NCBI RefSeq assembly: GCF_963663645.1
Contig: NZ_OY760499.1
Location: 1-64,000 of the forward strand
Length of the DNA stretch: 64,000 bases
Source of the DNA: an uncultured Trichococcus sp.
GTDB taxonomy: Bacteria > Bacillota > Bacilli > Lactobacillales > Aerococcaceae
Direction of reading: 5' to 3'
Positions 43,457-52,978 of the stretch are shown here, one piece after another. The stretch's first letter is position 1. Every line of letters begins with the position of its first letter. The position numbers and the translations under genes were made by a program. The notes beneath the pieces are model-generated. The model ran no database searches. It was not told where the DNA came from and saw only the letters and a list, made by a program, of their open reading frames with translations.

Positions 43457-44581
43457 ATGGCTTTAAACGAGAAAGAATCAAAAATACTGAGCTACATAAA
43501 GGAAAATCCTTTTATTTCGCAGCAAGATTTAGCTACAAAGATTGGCCTGTCACGTCCCGCAGTGGCGAACATCATTTCCGGCTTAGTGAGACGGGGATAC
43601 CTTTTGGGGAAAGCCTATGTCATCAATGACACGCGACCGATTGTCTGCATCGGCGCTGCCTGTATCGATCGCCGCTATTTTGTGGAAGGTGGTCTTATTC
43701 ATGGACAATCGAACAATGTTACCTCACAGACGTCAATCGGCGGGGTCGCTCTAAGTATCGCTGAGAATCTGGGAAGGCTACAGGAAGACGTCGTTATGCT
43801 GTCTCTGGTCGGGGACGATGCGGAATGGCATACGATCGAAGAATCCATGCGCCCATTGATGAAGACTTCAGAAGTGGAAATGGTTTCTGGTTTTTCGACA
43901 GGCACCTTTATGGAAGTCATCGATGAAAGCGGAAAAATGATTATTGGTCTAGCTGAAATGGATATTTATGAATACATGCAGCCGAAGTGGTTGTTGAAAC
44001 ACTTGGCGACGCTTAAGCGGGCGAAAACAATCATCATCGATTCGAATTGCCCGAAGGAAAGTGTGGAACACTTGCTTGAAATCGGAGCGAAGTACAATAT
44101 TCCGATCGTCCTGATTTGCGCATCCGTGCTGAAACTGTACAACATTCCTGAAAATCTGAAAGGATTGAAGCTGCTGATCACGAAGCACGATGAAACCGAG
44201 AAACACTTCGGCATCGAGATCAATGATGATGCATCTTTGCGGGAAGCGATGCAGCTATGGTTGGATAAAGGGGTGCAGCATGTCATCATCACCAAAAACA
44301 GTCAGAGCGTCGGTTATGCCAGCGAAAAATACGGCATGCACGTCTATGACCTGAATAACAGCGACAGCGATACCTATATCTGGGGCACGAACGAAGCGCT
44401 TTGTGCCGGCATCGTCTATTCCTACTTGAGGACTGATGATATTTCGGAAACGATCCAGACTGGATTGGTGAACGCCGTCATGTCATCAAAATCAGCCTAC
44501 AAAGTCCGTCCGAACCTATCTCAGGCGACTCTTCGTAAAGATGTCAAAGAAATCGGCAAGCTGGAAAGCAGAGAAATTTAG
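43457..44581 (+). CDS. PfkB-family carbohydrate kinase with N-terminal HTH
   Basis: 374 residues. Residues 1-60 are a winged helix-turn-helix (ENPFISQQDLATKIGLSRPAVANIISGL). Residues 65-365 are a ribokinase-like domain with IGAACIDRRYFVEGG and SIGGVALSIAENLGRLQ at the substrate end. The usual GAGD anion-hole motif appears altered, as WGTNEALCAGIVYSYL. This architecture is used for pseudouridine kinase and related nucleoside kinases in Firmicutes. The HTH suggests autoregulation. The pseudouridine glycosidase gene psuG is not adjacent, so the substrate stays open. Confidence 0.85.
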   Translation: MALNEKESKILSYIKENPFISQQDLATKIGLSRPAVANIISGLVRRGYLLGKAYVINDTRPIVCIGAACIDRRYFVEGGLIHGQSNNVTSQTSIGGVALSIAENLGRLQEDVVMLSLVGDDAEWHTIEESMRPLMKTSEVEMVSGFSTGTFMEVIDESGKMIIGLAEMDIYEYMQPKWLLKHLATLKRAKTIIIDSNCPKESVEHLLEIGAKYNIPIVLICASVLKLYNIPENLKGLKLLITKHDETEKHFGIEINDDASLREAMQLWLDKGVQHVIITKNSQSVGYASEKYGMHVYDLNNSDSDTYIWGTNEALCAGIVYSYLRTDDISETIQTGLVNAVMSSKSAYKVRPNLSQATLRKDVKEIGKLESREI

Positions 44582-44652
44582 ACGGATAATGACTTTCATT
44601 TGCATGAAAAATAAAAAGCTCACCAACGCTCTAATTTGAGTAGTGCAATAAC

Positions 44653-44686
44653 CAAAAAGAGCCATTCACGGAATGGCTCTTTTTGG
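44653..44686. terminator. Terminator of the PfkB kinase gene
   Basis: AAAAAGAGCCATTC and GAATGGCTCTTTTT around ACG. Confidence 0.9.
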
Positions 44687-44799
44687 TTTGTAAATTTATC
44701 GACCGAATCGTCGCTAATCTTTTGTTTATTCGGTAAGTATAGTAAAATAAGAGTAGGGAAAGCGTTTTCTGGTTGATTATTCCAAAGGAGTGAGTTTGA

Positions 44800-45213
44800 A
44801 TGGTTCAGTATAAAAACATATTGATCCCAGTGGACGGATCGGAGGCTTCGATCAAGGCGTTCAAACAGGCGGTCCATATTGCTGAAAGGAACAATGCCGA
44901 ACTTTATCTTGTTGCGATACTGGATAAAAAAAATAATGCCGATGAAGCCGCACAGCTGCAGAAAGATAAGGACTCTTTATTCGATGAATTGGACAGATAC
45001 GCGCGGGCAAACGGTGTCGCGGTGCAGAAGGAAATGCGATCGGGCAACGCCAAGGAAATGATTGCGAAGACACTTGTTGAAGAATGGAATTGTGATTTGA
45101 TTGTAATGGGCGCGACAGGGAAGGGCACCATCGCGAAATTCGTGGTCGGATCGATCACGAATCATGTCATCAAAAATGCATCATGTGACGTATTAATTGT
45201 AAGGAAAAATTGA
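44800..45213 (+). CDS. Universal stress protein (UspA family)
   Basis: 137 residues, one Usp domain. YKNILIPVDGSEASIKAFKQAV opens the fold and GATGKGTIAKFVVGSITNHVIKNASCDVLIV contains the ATP-binding G-2X-G-9X-G(S/T) pattern. It is therefore of the ATP-binding type. Small cytosolic regulator; stress link is by family. The ribosome site is AAAGGAG. Confidence 0.92.
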   Translation: MVQYKNILIPVDGSEASIKAFKQAVHIAERNNAELYLVAILDKKNNADEAAQLQKDKDSLFDELDRYARANGVAVQKEMRSGNAKEMIAKTLVEEWNCDLIVMGATGKGTIAKFVVGSITNHVIKNASCDVLIVRKN

Positions 45214-45247
45214 TCAGACGCTTTTGAACAAAAGAATCAGGAGACGC

Positions 45248-45285
45248 AAAAAAAGTCCAGTTACGTAAACGTAGCTGGACTTTCC
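45248..45285. terminator. Bidirectional terminator between usp and sbcC
   Basis: AAAGTCCAGTTACGT and ACGTAGCTGGACTTT arms with A and T tracts. Confidence 0.85.
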
Positions 45286-45290
45286 TTTGC

Positions 45291-48200
45291 CTAGAGGATA
45301 ATTTTCGCGGTGCTTCCTTCTGCTGTTCGGTCGACTTCGATGTGGACAGGTATCCGCGTCTTCAATTCCTCGACGTGGGAAATGATACCGACCAAGCGGC
45401 CGCAACTGTTCAGGGAGAACAGTGCCTCGATTGCGGTATCCAAAGACTCTGGATCCAGCGAGCCGAAGCCTTCATCGATGAACAGCGTATCGATCTGGAT
45501 GCCGCCGCTCCGGCTCTGCATCACATCGCTGAGTCCAAGTGCAAGCGCTAGGGATGCCTTGAAGCTTTCGCCGCCCGATAAGGTTTTGACGCTGCGGGTT
45601 TGGCCGGTGTAATGGTCGAATACATCCAGGTCCAGACCCTTGGCTCCGGAACCTTTTCCTTTGTCCTCCTTCCGCAATAACAGGTAGCGGTTGTTCGTCA
45701 TCTGTTGGAAGCGAAGATTGGCGGCTTCGATGATTTCCTCATAGTAGATCGCCAGCACATAGCGTTCGAAGGAGATATAGTCAGTTTCTTTGGTGCCGTT
45801 GGCGATGTCCGACAAAGTCCTGTATTTCTGGTAAGCGGCAATGATCTGTTGCTGTTTTTTGTAGATTGCTGCAATTTCCTGCGCCGCTTTCTTAAGCATT
45901 TGGATGTCGCCTGCAAGCTGATCTTTTTGCTCTTCCGACTCGCGGATTGCATTGTCCAGAAGCACTATTTGATCGGCGCAGGCAGCGATTGTTTGGTCTG
46001 GGGGCAGTGTTGCTGCTGCTTTTCTTTGATCGCGCAAACGGGTGACGGTGACATTCAGATCGTCTTCATGGCTGCGGATCCGTTTCTGGATTTCCAGAAA
46101 CAATGCTTTGTCCAATATCAGATGCTCGAAAGGCTCTTCCAGCCCGGTTGAATCCAGTACGATTGTGTAGGCTGTTTCCGCATCCAGCAAAGCATTTTTT
46201 GTCTCCTCATTCTGAGCCGCGTAAGTGGTCCGGTTGGCAAGACAGACAGCAATCTGTTTCTCGAGTTCAGTCAGCTCGCTGTTCAGCTTGTTGTATTCAT
46301 TCGTGCAGGATTCAATCTTTCCGTTGAACTGCAGAATCTCTTTTTGCACGGTTGCGAGGTCCTTGTCGCCCAAAACTTGTTTTTCCTGGTCAATCTCGGC
46401 CAGCAGATCCCGGGCAAGGGTTTCGTTCAAGTGCAATGTTTTCTGAAGCGCAAGACAGTTCTGGTCGATCTGCTGCAGTTTCGCTTCAATGTCGCTTTGC
46501 TCCTTTACGAGGGCATCCTCTTCGTCAAGCACCTTCTGCAGATTTTTCATATCCAACAGCAATGCTTTTTCTGACGCGATTTCGGTATCGCGTTTTTCTT
46601 TCTGTTCCTGTTTGTAGCTTTCGAAAGTTTCAGCCGTAACTGCTAAATCGGCGAAGAGATCAGCCAGTTGTTTTCGGATGCCGGAAAGTTCGGCAGTTGC
46701 TTGCTGGTAATCGGCATAGGCCTGGTTCCGTTTTTTCTCAAGCAGCTCCCGGTCCTGTTCGGAAAGGGTGTCCGCCGTTTTTTGCGCGGGGGCGGGATGG
46801 TCGGTTGAACCGCAGACAAGACAGGCCTCTCCGCTGACCAACTGTTCGGCTAAGATGCCGGCGATGTTGCGGTTGTAGAGTATGGTTTCATCCTTGAACT
46901 GTTGGTCGAGCCTCACGAATGTTTTTTCCAGAAGCAGGAATCGCTCATTTTTGACCAGTTGTTCAGCCAACAATTTTTCGGTTTGGACAATCCTCTTGTG
47001 GAGCTGCTCCGATTGCTGCACGTTCATTCGGCATGCGCTCAATTGGTTTTGAATGACGGCTGCATCCTTTTGGGCTTGTTTCACCGCCGCAAGCTTCAGG
47101 TGGCACTGCTCCTGTTTTTCTTTTTGCGCCTGTTTGAGAACGTTATGTTTCTGCAGTTCTTTCGTGGCATCGGTGCAAGCTTTCTGGCAACTGGCCAGCT
47201 CTTTCTCATTCTTCGCCAAGGCGAAAAGCTGTTTTTCCTGTTCCTTCGCCGCGTCGATCTGCTCACGAAAGCCTGGAATCATGGAAAAGGCAAGTTCAGC
47301 CGCTTCGAACGCCGGTTTCTTGTCGCGTGAAGCCTGATTCAGTTGGTCCAAAAGTGCATCATTTTGTTTGGTTTGTTCCTGTTTTGCGGCCCTGTTTGTG
47401 GACGCTGCAACGCAAAGCAATCTTTTTTCCTCGGCTTTGATGGCTTGTTCATGACGTTCCAACTGCCGTTTCCATCCAACAACAGCAGTTTCCTCTTCCT
47501 CAAGGACTTTCAACCTGGCCTCCAACTGTGCGATTTCTTCCAGCAGTTTGATGGTATCGGATGTTGATTGGTTTTGGGAACGCAAAGCCGTGAGCTGCAG
47601 TTCTTTGGCTGCACGGTCTTCTTCGAGCGCTGCCAACAATTCCGCGATCCGAACGAGGATGCGCTCGGTGTCCTGCAAGGTGAGTGCTTCCTGCAGGCCG
47701 TCATCGTTGATTCCCGAGGCAAACGAGTAGGCAGTTTGCAATGAATCCTGGGCGGAAGTCGCCTGGCTCTGGAGCGATTTGGCTTTTTCCTTCAGCTCCT
47801 CCTGGAAGCTTTTCAGAATTTCGGTCCCGAAGATGTTCCGGAAGATGGTCTCTTTTTCATTGCTGTTCGATTCCAGCAGTTTTTTGAATTCCCCTTGCGG
47901 CAGCATGACGATCTGTTTGAATTGCTCATAGTTCAAGGAAAGCAGCTGCTCTATTTCCGCATTGGCCTCGCGCGCTTTCGTCGTCACGGTGTCGTCATGG
48001 TAGAAGGCCACGTCAGCCGACAGACCAATGATTTTTCCGCTCTTCCCGGGACCCATCTGGGCAGGGGAGCGTCTGACGCGGTAAGTTTTTCCGTTGTATT
48101 CGAATTCCAGGTCGACGTAGCAGACCGACTCTTCCGTTGCGAACTGCGACTTGAAGGTGTCCTTTTCGCGGCTGCTGCCGCTGGCGACATCGTAAAGCGC

Positions 48201-48350
48201 GTAAGCAACGGCATCAAAAATTGTGGTCTTGCCTGCACCGGTAGGCCCGCTCACAAGAAACAGCGTTTGGTTCTGGAATTGCGTGAAGTCCAATACGATC
48301 TTTTCTTTGTATGGCCCGAAGGCACTTATTTCTAATCTTAAAGGTCTCAT
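45291..48350 (-). CDS. sbcC: SbcC, ATPase subunit of the SbcCD nuclease
   Basis: 1019 residues with the Rad50 layout: Walker A GPTGAGKTTIFDAVAY (about 35-50), two long coiled coils, the zinc hook CLVCGS near the middle, then the signature TLSGGESFKASLALALGL and Walker B IDTLFIDEGFGSLD. With SbcD it opens hairpins and processes double-strand breaks, which matters in a genome with many palindromes like this one. The ATG directly follows the sbcD stop codon with no gap. Confidence 0.95.
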   Translation of the reverse strand: MRPLRLEISAFGPYKEKIVLDFTQFQNQTLFLVSGPTGAGKTTIFDAVAYALYDVASGSSREKDTFKSQFATEESVCYVDLEFEYNGKTYRVRRSPAQMGPGKSGKIIGLSADVAFYHDDTVTTKAREANAEIEQLLSLNYEQFKQIVMLPQGEFKKLLESNSNEKETIFRNIFGTEILKSFQEELKEKAKSLQSQATSAQDSLQTAYSFASGINDDGLQEALTLQDTERILVRIAELLAALEEDRAAKELQLTALRSQNQSTSDTIKLLEEIAQLEARLKVLEEEETAVVGWKRQLERHEQAIKAEEKRLLCVAASTNRAAKQEQTKQNDALLDQLNQASRDKKPAFEAAELAFSMIPGFREQIDAAKEQEKQLFALAKNEKELASCQKACTDATKELQKHNVLKQAQKEKQEQCHLKLAAVKQAQKDAAVIQNQLSACRMNVQQSEQLHKRIVQTEKLLAEQLVKNERFLLLEKTFVRLDQQFKDETILYNRNIAGILAEQLVSGEACLVCGSTDHPAPAQKTADTLSEQDRELLEKKRNQAYADYQQATAELSGIRKQLADLFADLAVTAETFESYKQEQKEKRDTEIASEKALLLDMKNLQKVLDEEDALVKEQSDIEAKLQQIDQNCLALQKTLHLNETLARDLLAEIDQEKQVLGDKDLATVQKEILQFNGKIESCTNEYNKLNSELTELEKQIAVCLANRTTYAAQNEETKNALLDAETAYTIVLDSTGLEEPFEHLILDKALFLEIQKRIRSHEDDLNVTVTRLRDQRKAAATLPPDQTIAACADQIVLLDNAIRESEEQKDQLAGDIQMLKKAAQEIAAIYKKQQQIIAAYQKYRTLSDIANGTKETDYISFERYVLAIYYEEIIEAANLRFQQMTNNRYLLLRKEDKGKGSGAKGLDLDVFDHYTGQTRSVKTLSGGESFKASLALALGLSDVMQSRSGGIQIDTLFIDEGFGSLDPESLDTAIEALFSLNSCGRLVGIISHVEELKTRIPVHIEVDRTAEGSTAKIIL

Positions 48351-49481
48351 TTAATCTTTCCTTCCCAAAGCGGAAAAGATATCCGCAACGATTTTTTGGC
48401 CGGATTCATCCAATTCCATGGCGCGGTATTGCTCGTAAAAGTCCTTGAACAGGTCCGGGTAGGACAGCTGTTGGAGATCCTCCCGGTTATGCTGCAGGGC
48501 CACCGATTCGGTTTCCCTCCGGCTAACGTATTCGAGGCCCATCGCCTGCGGATAGCGGCGACGCAATTGGTTCATCGCATCCAGCACATATTCCGTATCC
48601 TTCAGTTCAAAGAACAGATAATCGTCGGATTGGCCGTTCATCAGCTCGGAAAACGTGCTTCTGACCGTGCGCATATCGCGCAAAGGCTTGATGCGGAGCG
48701 GTTCTATTTCCAGTCTGTCTTTTTCTATCGTTACGATAGTCGTCTGCTTTTGATGAGGGGTCTCCGATTTTGAATATTTCAGGATCGAGCCGCTGTAGCG
48801 GACTCTGTCGTTTTTTACTTTCTGAGCCTTGTGCAGATGGCCCAAAGCGACATAATCAAAGTCCTCGAACAGTGATACGTCCACATATTCGGATGTGCCG
48901 ATGCTGAGCGGACGTTCGGAATCGGATGGTTCGCTCGTGTCGTTTCCGGTCTGGATCACATAGCCGTGTGCAATCAGGATGTTCACTTCTTCCGGGTTCA
49001 TCGTTGCTTTGATGGTCGCCAATTGTGCCCGCACGGCATCTTCCATATTTTTGATGCTGTCGTCCTGAAGCGTTTCCCGGACATAGACATGATCCGCAAA
49101 GGGCAGCAAATAGAAGTTGGTTCCTTGGAAGGCAACTTTGCGGATGGTCTCCTTCAGGGTTCCTTCTATATAGAGCCGGCTGTCCGCCAGCAGATCGGCT
49201 GCGTATTCGATCCGTTCGTTGCTGTCGTGGTTGCCGGCGATGACGAACACGGGCACGCCCAATTCCTTTACCATCCGGGTCAGTGTCCGGTTGGCCAGTG
49301 CCACCGCTTCTTTTGGAGGCAATGCGCGGTCGTAAAGGTCCCCGGCCATAATGATTGCGTCGATTTCTTTATCTTTAAGTGTTTCAATCAGGTTCATCAA
49401 GTAATGGCGCTGATCGTCCAGCATGGAAAAATCATTGACGATTTTTCCCAGGTGCCAATCAGCCGTATGCAGTATTCTCAT
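48351..49481 (-). CDS. sbcD: SbcD, nuclease subunit of SbcCD
   Basis: 376 residues, a Mre11-type metallophosphoesterase. Metal-site motifs are in order: HTADWHLGK (5-13), MAGDLYDRALPP (about 46-57), IAGNHDSNERI, IAHGY and LGHLHKAQ. The C-terminal capping domain follows (about 280-376). Co-translated with sbcC. It cuts DNA ends and hairpins with Mn. Confidence 0.95.
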   Translation of the reverse strand: MRILHTADWHLGKIVNDFSMLDDQRHYLMNLIETLKDKEIDAIIMAGDLYDRALPPKEAVALANRTLTRMVKELGVPVFVIAGNHDSNERIEYAADLLADSRLYIEGTLKETIRKVAFQGTNFYLLPFADHVYVRETLQDDSIKNMEDAVRAQLATIKATMNPEEVNILIAHGYVIQTGNDTSEPSDSERPLSIGTSEYVDVSLFEDFDYVALGHLHKAQKVKNDRVRYSGSILKYSKSETPHQKQTTIVTIEKDRLEIEPLRIKPLRDMRTVRSTFSELMNGQSDDYLFFELKDTEYVLDAMNQLRRRYPQAMGLEYVSRRETESVALQHNREDLQQLSYPDLFKDFYEQYRAMELDESGQKIVADIFSALGRKD

Positions 49482-49698
49482 GGGAAAGTCTCCTGTCCGT
49501 CGGTTAGTATTTGAAAAAACAGTTGCGCGTATCTAGTTGTTCAGATAAATAAGTTCATTTTACATTATAACAGATTCTCGCACCGGAAATCAGGGACAAT
49601 CGACGGTGCGCGAGTGGAAATGCTAGTGACATCAGCGCTTTTGGTCTATAGTATAAGTAACGGGATTCAAAAAGAGAGCAGTTGAAGGAGGAGTCGGA

Positions 49699-50484
49699 AT
49701 GGATCTGGGGTTAACGAACAAAGTGGCATTGGTCATCGCTTCCAGCCAAGGTCTGGGCAAGGCGGTGGCGAAGGAACTCGTCAAAGAAGGTGCGCATGTC
49801 ATGCTCACCAGCAGAAGCGAAGACAGGTTGGCTGAGGTGAAAGAAGAACTGGAAGCCTTGCATGCCGGAAAGGTCGCTTATTTCCCTTGCGATATCACAA
49901 AAGTTGAGGACATCCAGAAGCTGGTGGAAAGGACCCATGCCGTATTCGGTAAAATCGATATCTTGCTGAACAATGCAGGCGGACCGCCAAGCGGAAAATT
50001 CGATTCCTTTTCCGATGAGGCTTGGCAGCAGGCTTTCGAATTGAATCTGCTGAGCTACATCCGGATCATCCGCGAAGTACTGCCTGATCTGCGCAAAGAG
50101 GGCGGACGCATCGTCAATATCGCTTCGATTTCGGTGAAGACGCCGTTGCCGAATCTGGTCCTGTCCAACACCTTCCGTAACGGCATCGTCGGCCTGAGCA
50201 AGACGCTTGCCGATGAATTGGCGCCCGACAACATCCTTGTCAACGTCGTTGCGCCGGGGAAAATCGCAACCGATCGCCTGAAATATCTGAATGAAGCGAG
50301 CGCCAAAACAAAAGAGTTGTCCTTGGCGGAAGTCGACAAAGCCGCGATTGCGGGCATTCCGTTGGGCCGCTACGGTACACCGGAAGAATTCGCGAAAGCC
50401 GTCGTTTTCCTTCTTTCCGAAGCAAATACGTACATCACCGGCAGCACACTATATGTGGATGGCGGGGCAGTCAAAGCGATTTGA
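49699..50484 (+). CDS. SDR-family oxidoreductase with altered active site
   Basis: 261 residues with the short-chain dehydrogenase fold. The cofactor loop reads VIASSQGLGKAVA, lacking the usual first TG, and NNAGGPP and NIASISV are present. The usual catalytic Tyr-x-x-x-Lys is replaced by VLSNTFRNGIVG. A subgroup of FabG-like proteins shows this SN..R form. The activity cannot be assumed. It overlaps by position with the ChbG gene downstream (38 bp gap) and may share its transcript. The ribosome site is AAGGAGGAG. Confidence 0.85.
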   Translation: MDLGLTNKVALVIASSQGLGKAVAKELVKEGAHVMLTSRSEDRLAEVKEELEALHAGKVAYFPCDITKVEDIQKLVERTHAVFGKIDILLNNAGGPPSGKFDSFSDEAWQQAFELNLLSYIRIIREVLPDLRKEGGRIVNIASISVKTPLPNLVLSNTFRNGIVGLSKTLADELAPDNILVNVVAPGKIATDRLKYLNEASAKTKELSLAEVDKAAIAGIPLGRYGTPEEFAKAVVFLLSEANTYITGSTLYVDGGAVKAI

Positions 50485-50522
50485 AGCCGAACTGCCATCC
50501 GAAACAGACAGGAGAATGGAAT

Positions 50523-51290
50523 ATGGGACAAGTAATCATCAACGCAGACGATTTTGGTCTCACGAATGGAGTGAACTACGGCATCATCGATAGTTTTTTG
50601 TACGGCATCACCACATCGACTACCTTGCTTGCGAACGGAGCCGCATTCGATCATGCTGTTGAATTGGCATCCGATTATCCGGATCTGGAAATCGGTGTCC
50701 ATCTGAATTTGACACTCGGGAAGCCTTTATTGGCTGATGCGGCTAGCATCAGTGCCGATGGGCGTTTCCGCACCAGGGAATACGTGCAGCAGCATGCTGC
50801 TTCGTTGGATTTGGATGAAGTTTACGCGGAGTGGCATGCGCAGATCGAAAAGGTGCGGAAGGCAGGCATCAAACCAACGCATTTGGATTCGCACCATCAT
50901 GTGCATATGTTGGAGCCACTCAACAAAGTGATCCTGTCGTTGGCGATCCAGTACGAGTTGCCGATCCGGGATCACTTTGAAGGCAGCCATGGTGTGTTGC
51001 ACACGGACCGTCAATTCGATCTTGGATTCGCTGCTGAAAAACCGCAGGCCGAATTGGGGATGAATGTGATGGAGAAATTGGATGATATCATGGCCGTCCT
51101 GGAAAAGCCTGACACTTCGGTTGAATTGATCGTCCATCCGGGTTATGTCGATGCCAGTCTGGAACGCGTGAGCAGTCTGCAGAAGGACAGGGCCTACATG
51201 GCAGAATTTTTGATGCATTCCGATTTTGCGGATCGGATTCGTGAAGATGACGCAATCCAGTTGATTTCGTATGCGGAATTGGAAGAATAA
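50523..51290 (+). CDS. ChbG/HpnK-family carbohydrate deacetylase
   Basis: 255 residues from the ATG behind GGAGAATGG. Metal-site motifs of the YdjC/ChbG fold: INADDFGLTNGVNYG (5-19), VHLNLTLGKPLL and LDSHHHVHM. They deacetylate chito-oligosaccharides or similar N-acetyl sugars. No phosphotransferase or beta-glucosidase genes accompany it, so the physiological sugar is unclear. A terminator follows. Confidence 0.88.
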   Translation: MGQVIINADDFGLTNGVNYGIIDSFLYGITTSTTLLANGAAFDHAVELASDYPDLEIGVHLNLTLGKPLLADAASISADGRFRTREYVQQHAASLDLDEVYAEWHAQIEKVRKAGIKPTHLDSHHHVHMLEPLNKVILSLAIQYELPIRDHFEGSHGVLHTDRQFDLGFAAEKPQAELGMNVMEKLDDIMAVLEKPDTSVELIVHPGYVDASLERVSSLQKDRAYMAEFLMHSDFADRIREDDAIQLISYAELEE

Positions 51291-51297
51291 GGATGAA

Positions 51298-51331
51298 AGG
51301 AAAGGCAGTCCCGGTAAGGGGCTGCCTTTTT
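51298..51331 (+). terminator. Terminator after the ChbG gene
   Basis: AAAGGCAGTCCC and GGGGCTGCCTTT arms, T5. Confidence 0.85.
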
Positions 51332-51346
51332 GTATTTATTGCTAAA

Positions 51347-51361
51347 TTATAATAATTATCA
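51347..51361. promoter_or_regulatory. Fur/PerR-type box upstream of fetAB
   Basis: TTATAAT-A-ATTATCA is a 7-1-7 inverted repeat. The left half is the PerR form, the right half the Fur form, and each consensus (TTATAATnATTATAA, TGATAATnATTATCA) is matched at all but one position. TTAACA and GATAGAAT downstream may be the promoter. Confidence 0.7.
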
Positions 51362-51484
51362 TTAACAAAAAAGCGGCAAACAGTGATAGAATAGAGGAAT
51401 GAAGCGCGGCCAATCTGAACAGCGACCTTTGGGAAGATGTAATGATTTCGGCTGCATATTGAATGATAAAGGGGTAATTAAAAA

Positions 51485-52138
51485 ATGGCATTATTGGAAA
51501 TGGATCATCTGAGCTTTGTTTCGGAGGGCAAAGTCATTCTGGATGACATCACCTATTCGTTGGAGGAGGGCGAATTCCTCTCGATAACCGGTCCATCCGG
51601 AAGCGGCAAGAGCACACTTTTGAAGATAATTGCGACGATCCTCTCGCGTACCGAAGGGGAAATACGCTACCAAGGCAAATCGCTGGATGCGTACGAACCC
51701 ACCGAGTATCGTAAGGAGGTTTCCTACACGTTCCAGACACCCGTTTTGTTCGGAAAAACGGTCCGCGATAATTTGGCTTTTCCTTACGAAATCCGCAAAA
51801 AGGAATTTGATGAAAGGAAAGCGGACGCCTATTTGGAATCGGTCGGGCTGCCGAAGGAATACTTGGATAAAGAAATCAACACCTTGTCAGGCGGGGAAAA
51901 ACAGCGCGTCGCCTTGATCCGGAACGTCCTGTTCCAACCAAAAATCCTCCTGCTCGATGAAGTGACGAGCGCCTTGGATGAAGCGAATCGCCAGATCATC
52001 TGGAAATGGCTCCAGGAAATGCGGAATCATTCCGATATGACAATCATCATGGTCAGCCATAACGAGGAAGAATCCAGCTTGGCGGATAAGAACATCCATA
52101 TCGTTGCAGGAAAAATCGTGAAAGAGGAGGGATATTAG
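51485..52138 (+). CDS. fetA: Iron export ABC transporter ATPase (FetA type)
   Basis: 217 residues. Walker [10 protein letters not shown] (about 36-44), signature LSGGEKQRVALIRN, Walker B ILLLDEVTSALDE, and H-loop VSHNEEE. It pairs with the UPF0014 permease encoded 1 bp downstream, the FetAB arrangement that exports iron and lowers oxidative stress in E. coli. Assignment depends on the partner. Confidence 0.88.
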   Translation: MALLEMDHLSFVSEGKVILDDITYSLEEGEFLSITGPSGSGKSTLLKIIATILSRTEGEIRYQGKSLDAYEPTEYRKEVSYTFQTPVLFGKTVRDNLAFPYEIRKKEFDERKADAYLESVGLPKEYLDKEINTLSGGEKQRVALIRNVLFQPKILLLDEVTSALDEANRQIIWKWLQEMRNHSDMTIIMVSHNEEESSLADKNIHIVAGKIVKEEGY

Positions 52139-52139
52139 G

Positions 52140-52898
52140 ATGGATCTACAAGTCAGTCCAATCACGCTTATCTTGAGCTTCTCGTTAGTAATGGTGGGAG
52201 TCTACATCTCCTACAAGGAAAAATTAGGCACGGCCAAAGACATCCTGTACAGCATTGCCAGAGCCATTGTGCAGTTGATTGCGGTCGGATACGTGTTGAC
52301 CTACCTGTTCAATGTGAACAACACGATCGTCACCATAGCGATGGTTGCGGTCATCGTCTTCAATGCTTCATGGAATGCCCACAAGCGCAGCAGCAGTATC
52401 CCGAACTCCTTGAAAATTTCATTGATCGCCATTACAGCTTCAGCGATTTTGACGTTATCTGTGCTGGTTCTTTCCGGATCCGTCAAATTTATCCCCTCAC
52501 AGATCGTACCGATCACAGGCATGATAGCCGGGAATGCGATGACGACCATTGGTTTGTGTTACCGTAATCTGAATTCGTTGTTCCGCGATCAGCGTCAGCA
52601 GATCCTGGAAAAGTTGTCTTTGGGAGCAACCCCGAATCAAGCTTCGCGCACGATCTTGCGGGAAACAATCAAATCAGGGATGCAGCCATCCTTGGATTCC
52701 GCCAAAACAGTGGGAATCGTCTCCTTGCCGGGCATGATGTCGGGTCTGATGTTTGCAGGGACCGTGCCGATGACTGCCATCATGTATCAGATTATGGTGA
52801 CTTTCATGCTGGTGGCGGCGACAAGCATCTCGTCTTATATCGCCTCTTTCCTGGCATACCGCGAATTCTACAATGACAGACAGCAGCTGCGTGTCTGA
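52140..52898 (+). CDS. fetB: Iron export ABC transporter permease FetB (UPF0014)
   Basis: 252 residues with seven predicted helices. The conserved UPF0014 core is GMIAGNAMTTIGLCYRNL and LGATPNQASRTILRETIKSG, followed by VSLPGMMSGLMFAGTVP. Forms the exporter with FetA. The start codon lies 1 bp after the fetA stop. Confidence 0.9.
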   Translation: MDLQVSPITLILSFSLVMVGVYISYKEKLGTAKDILYSIARAIVQLIAVGYVLTYLFNVNNTIVTIAMVAVIVFNASWNAHKRSSSIPNSLKISLIAITASAILTLSVLVLSGSVKFIPSQIVPITGMIAGNAMTTIGLCYRNLNSLFRDQRQQILEKLSLGATPNQASRTILRETIKSGMQPSLDSAKTVGIVSLPGMMSGLMFAGTVPMTAIMYQIMVTFMLVAATSISSYIASFLAYREFYNDRQQLRV

Positions 52899-52978
52899 CT
52901 TTGATCGGTTTTTCGGTTGGTCCGTGCTGAAAAGTATGGTATCCTTTCTATTATAAAATTGATTTGGGAGGAAAAACG

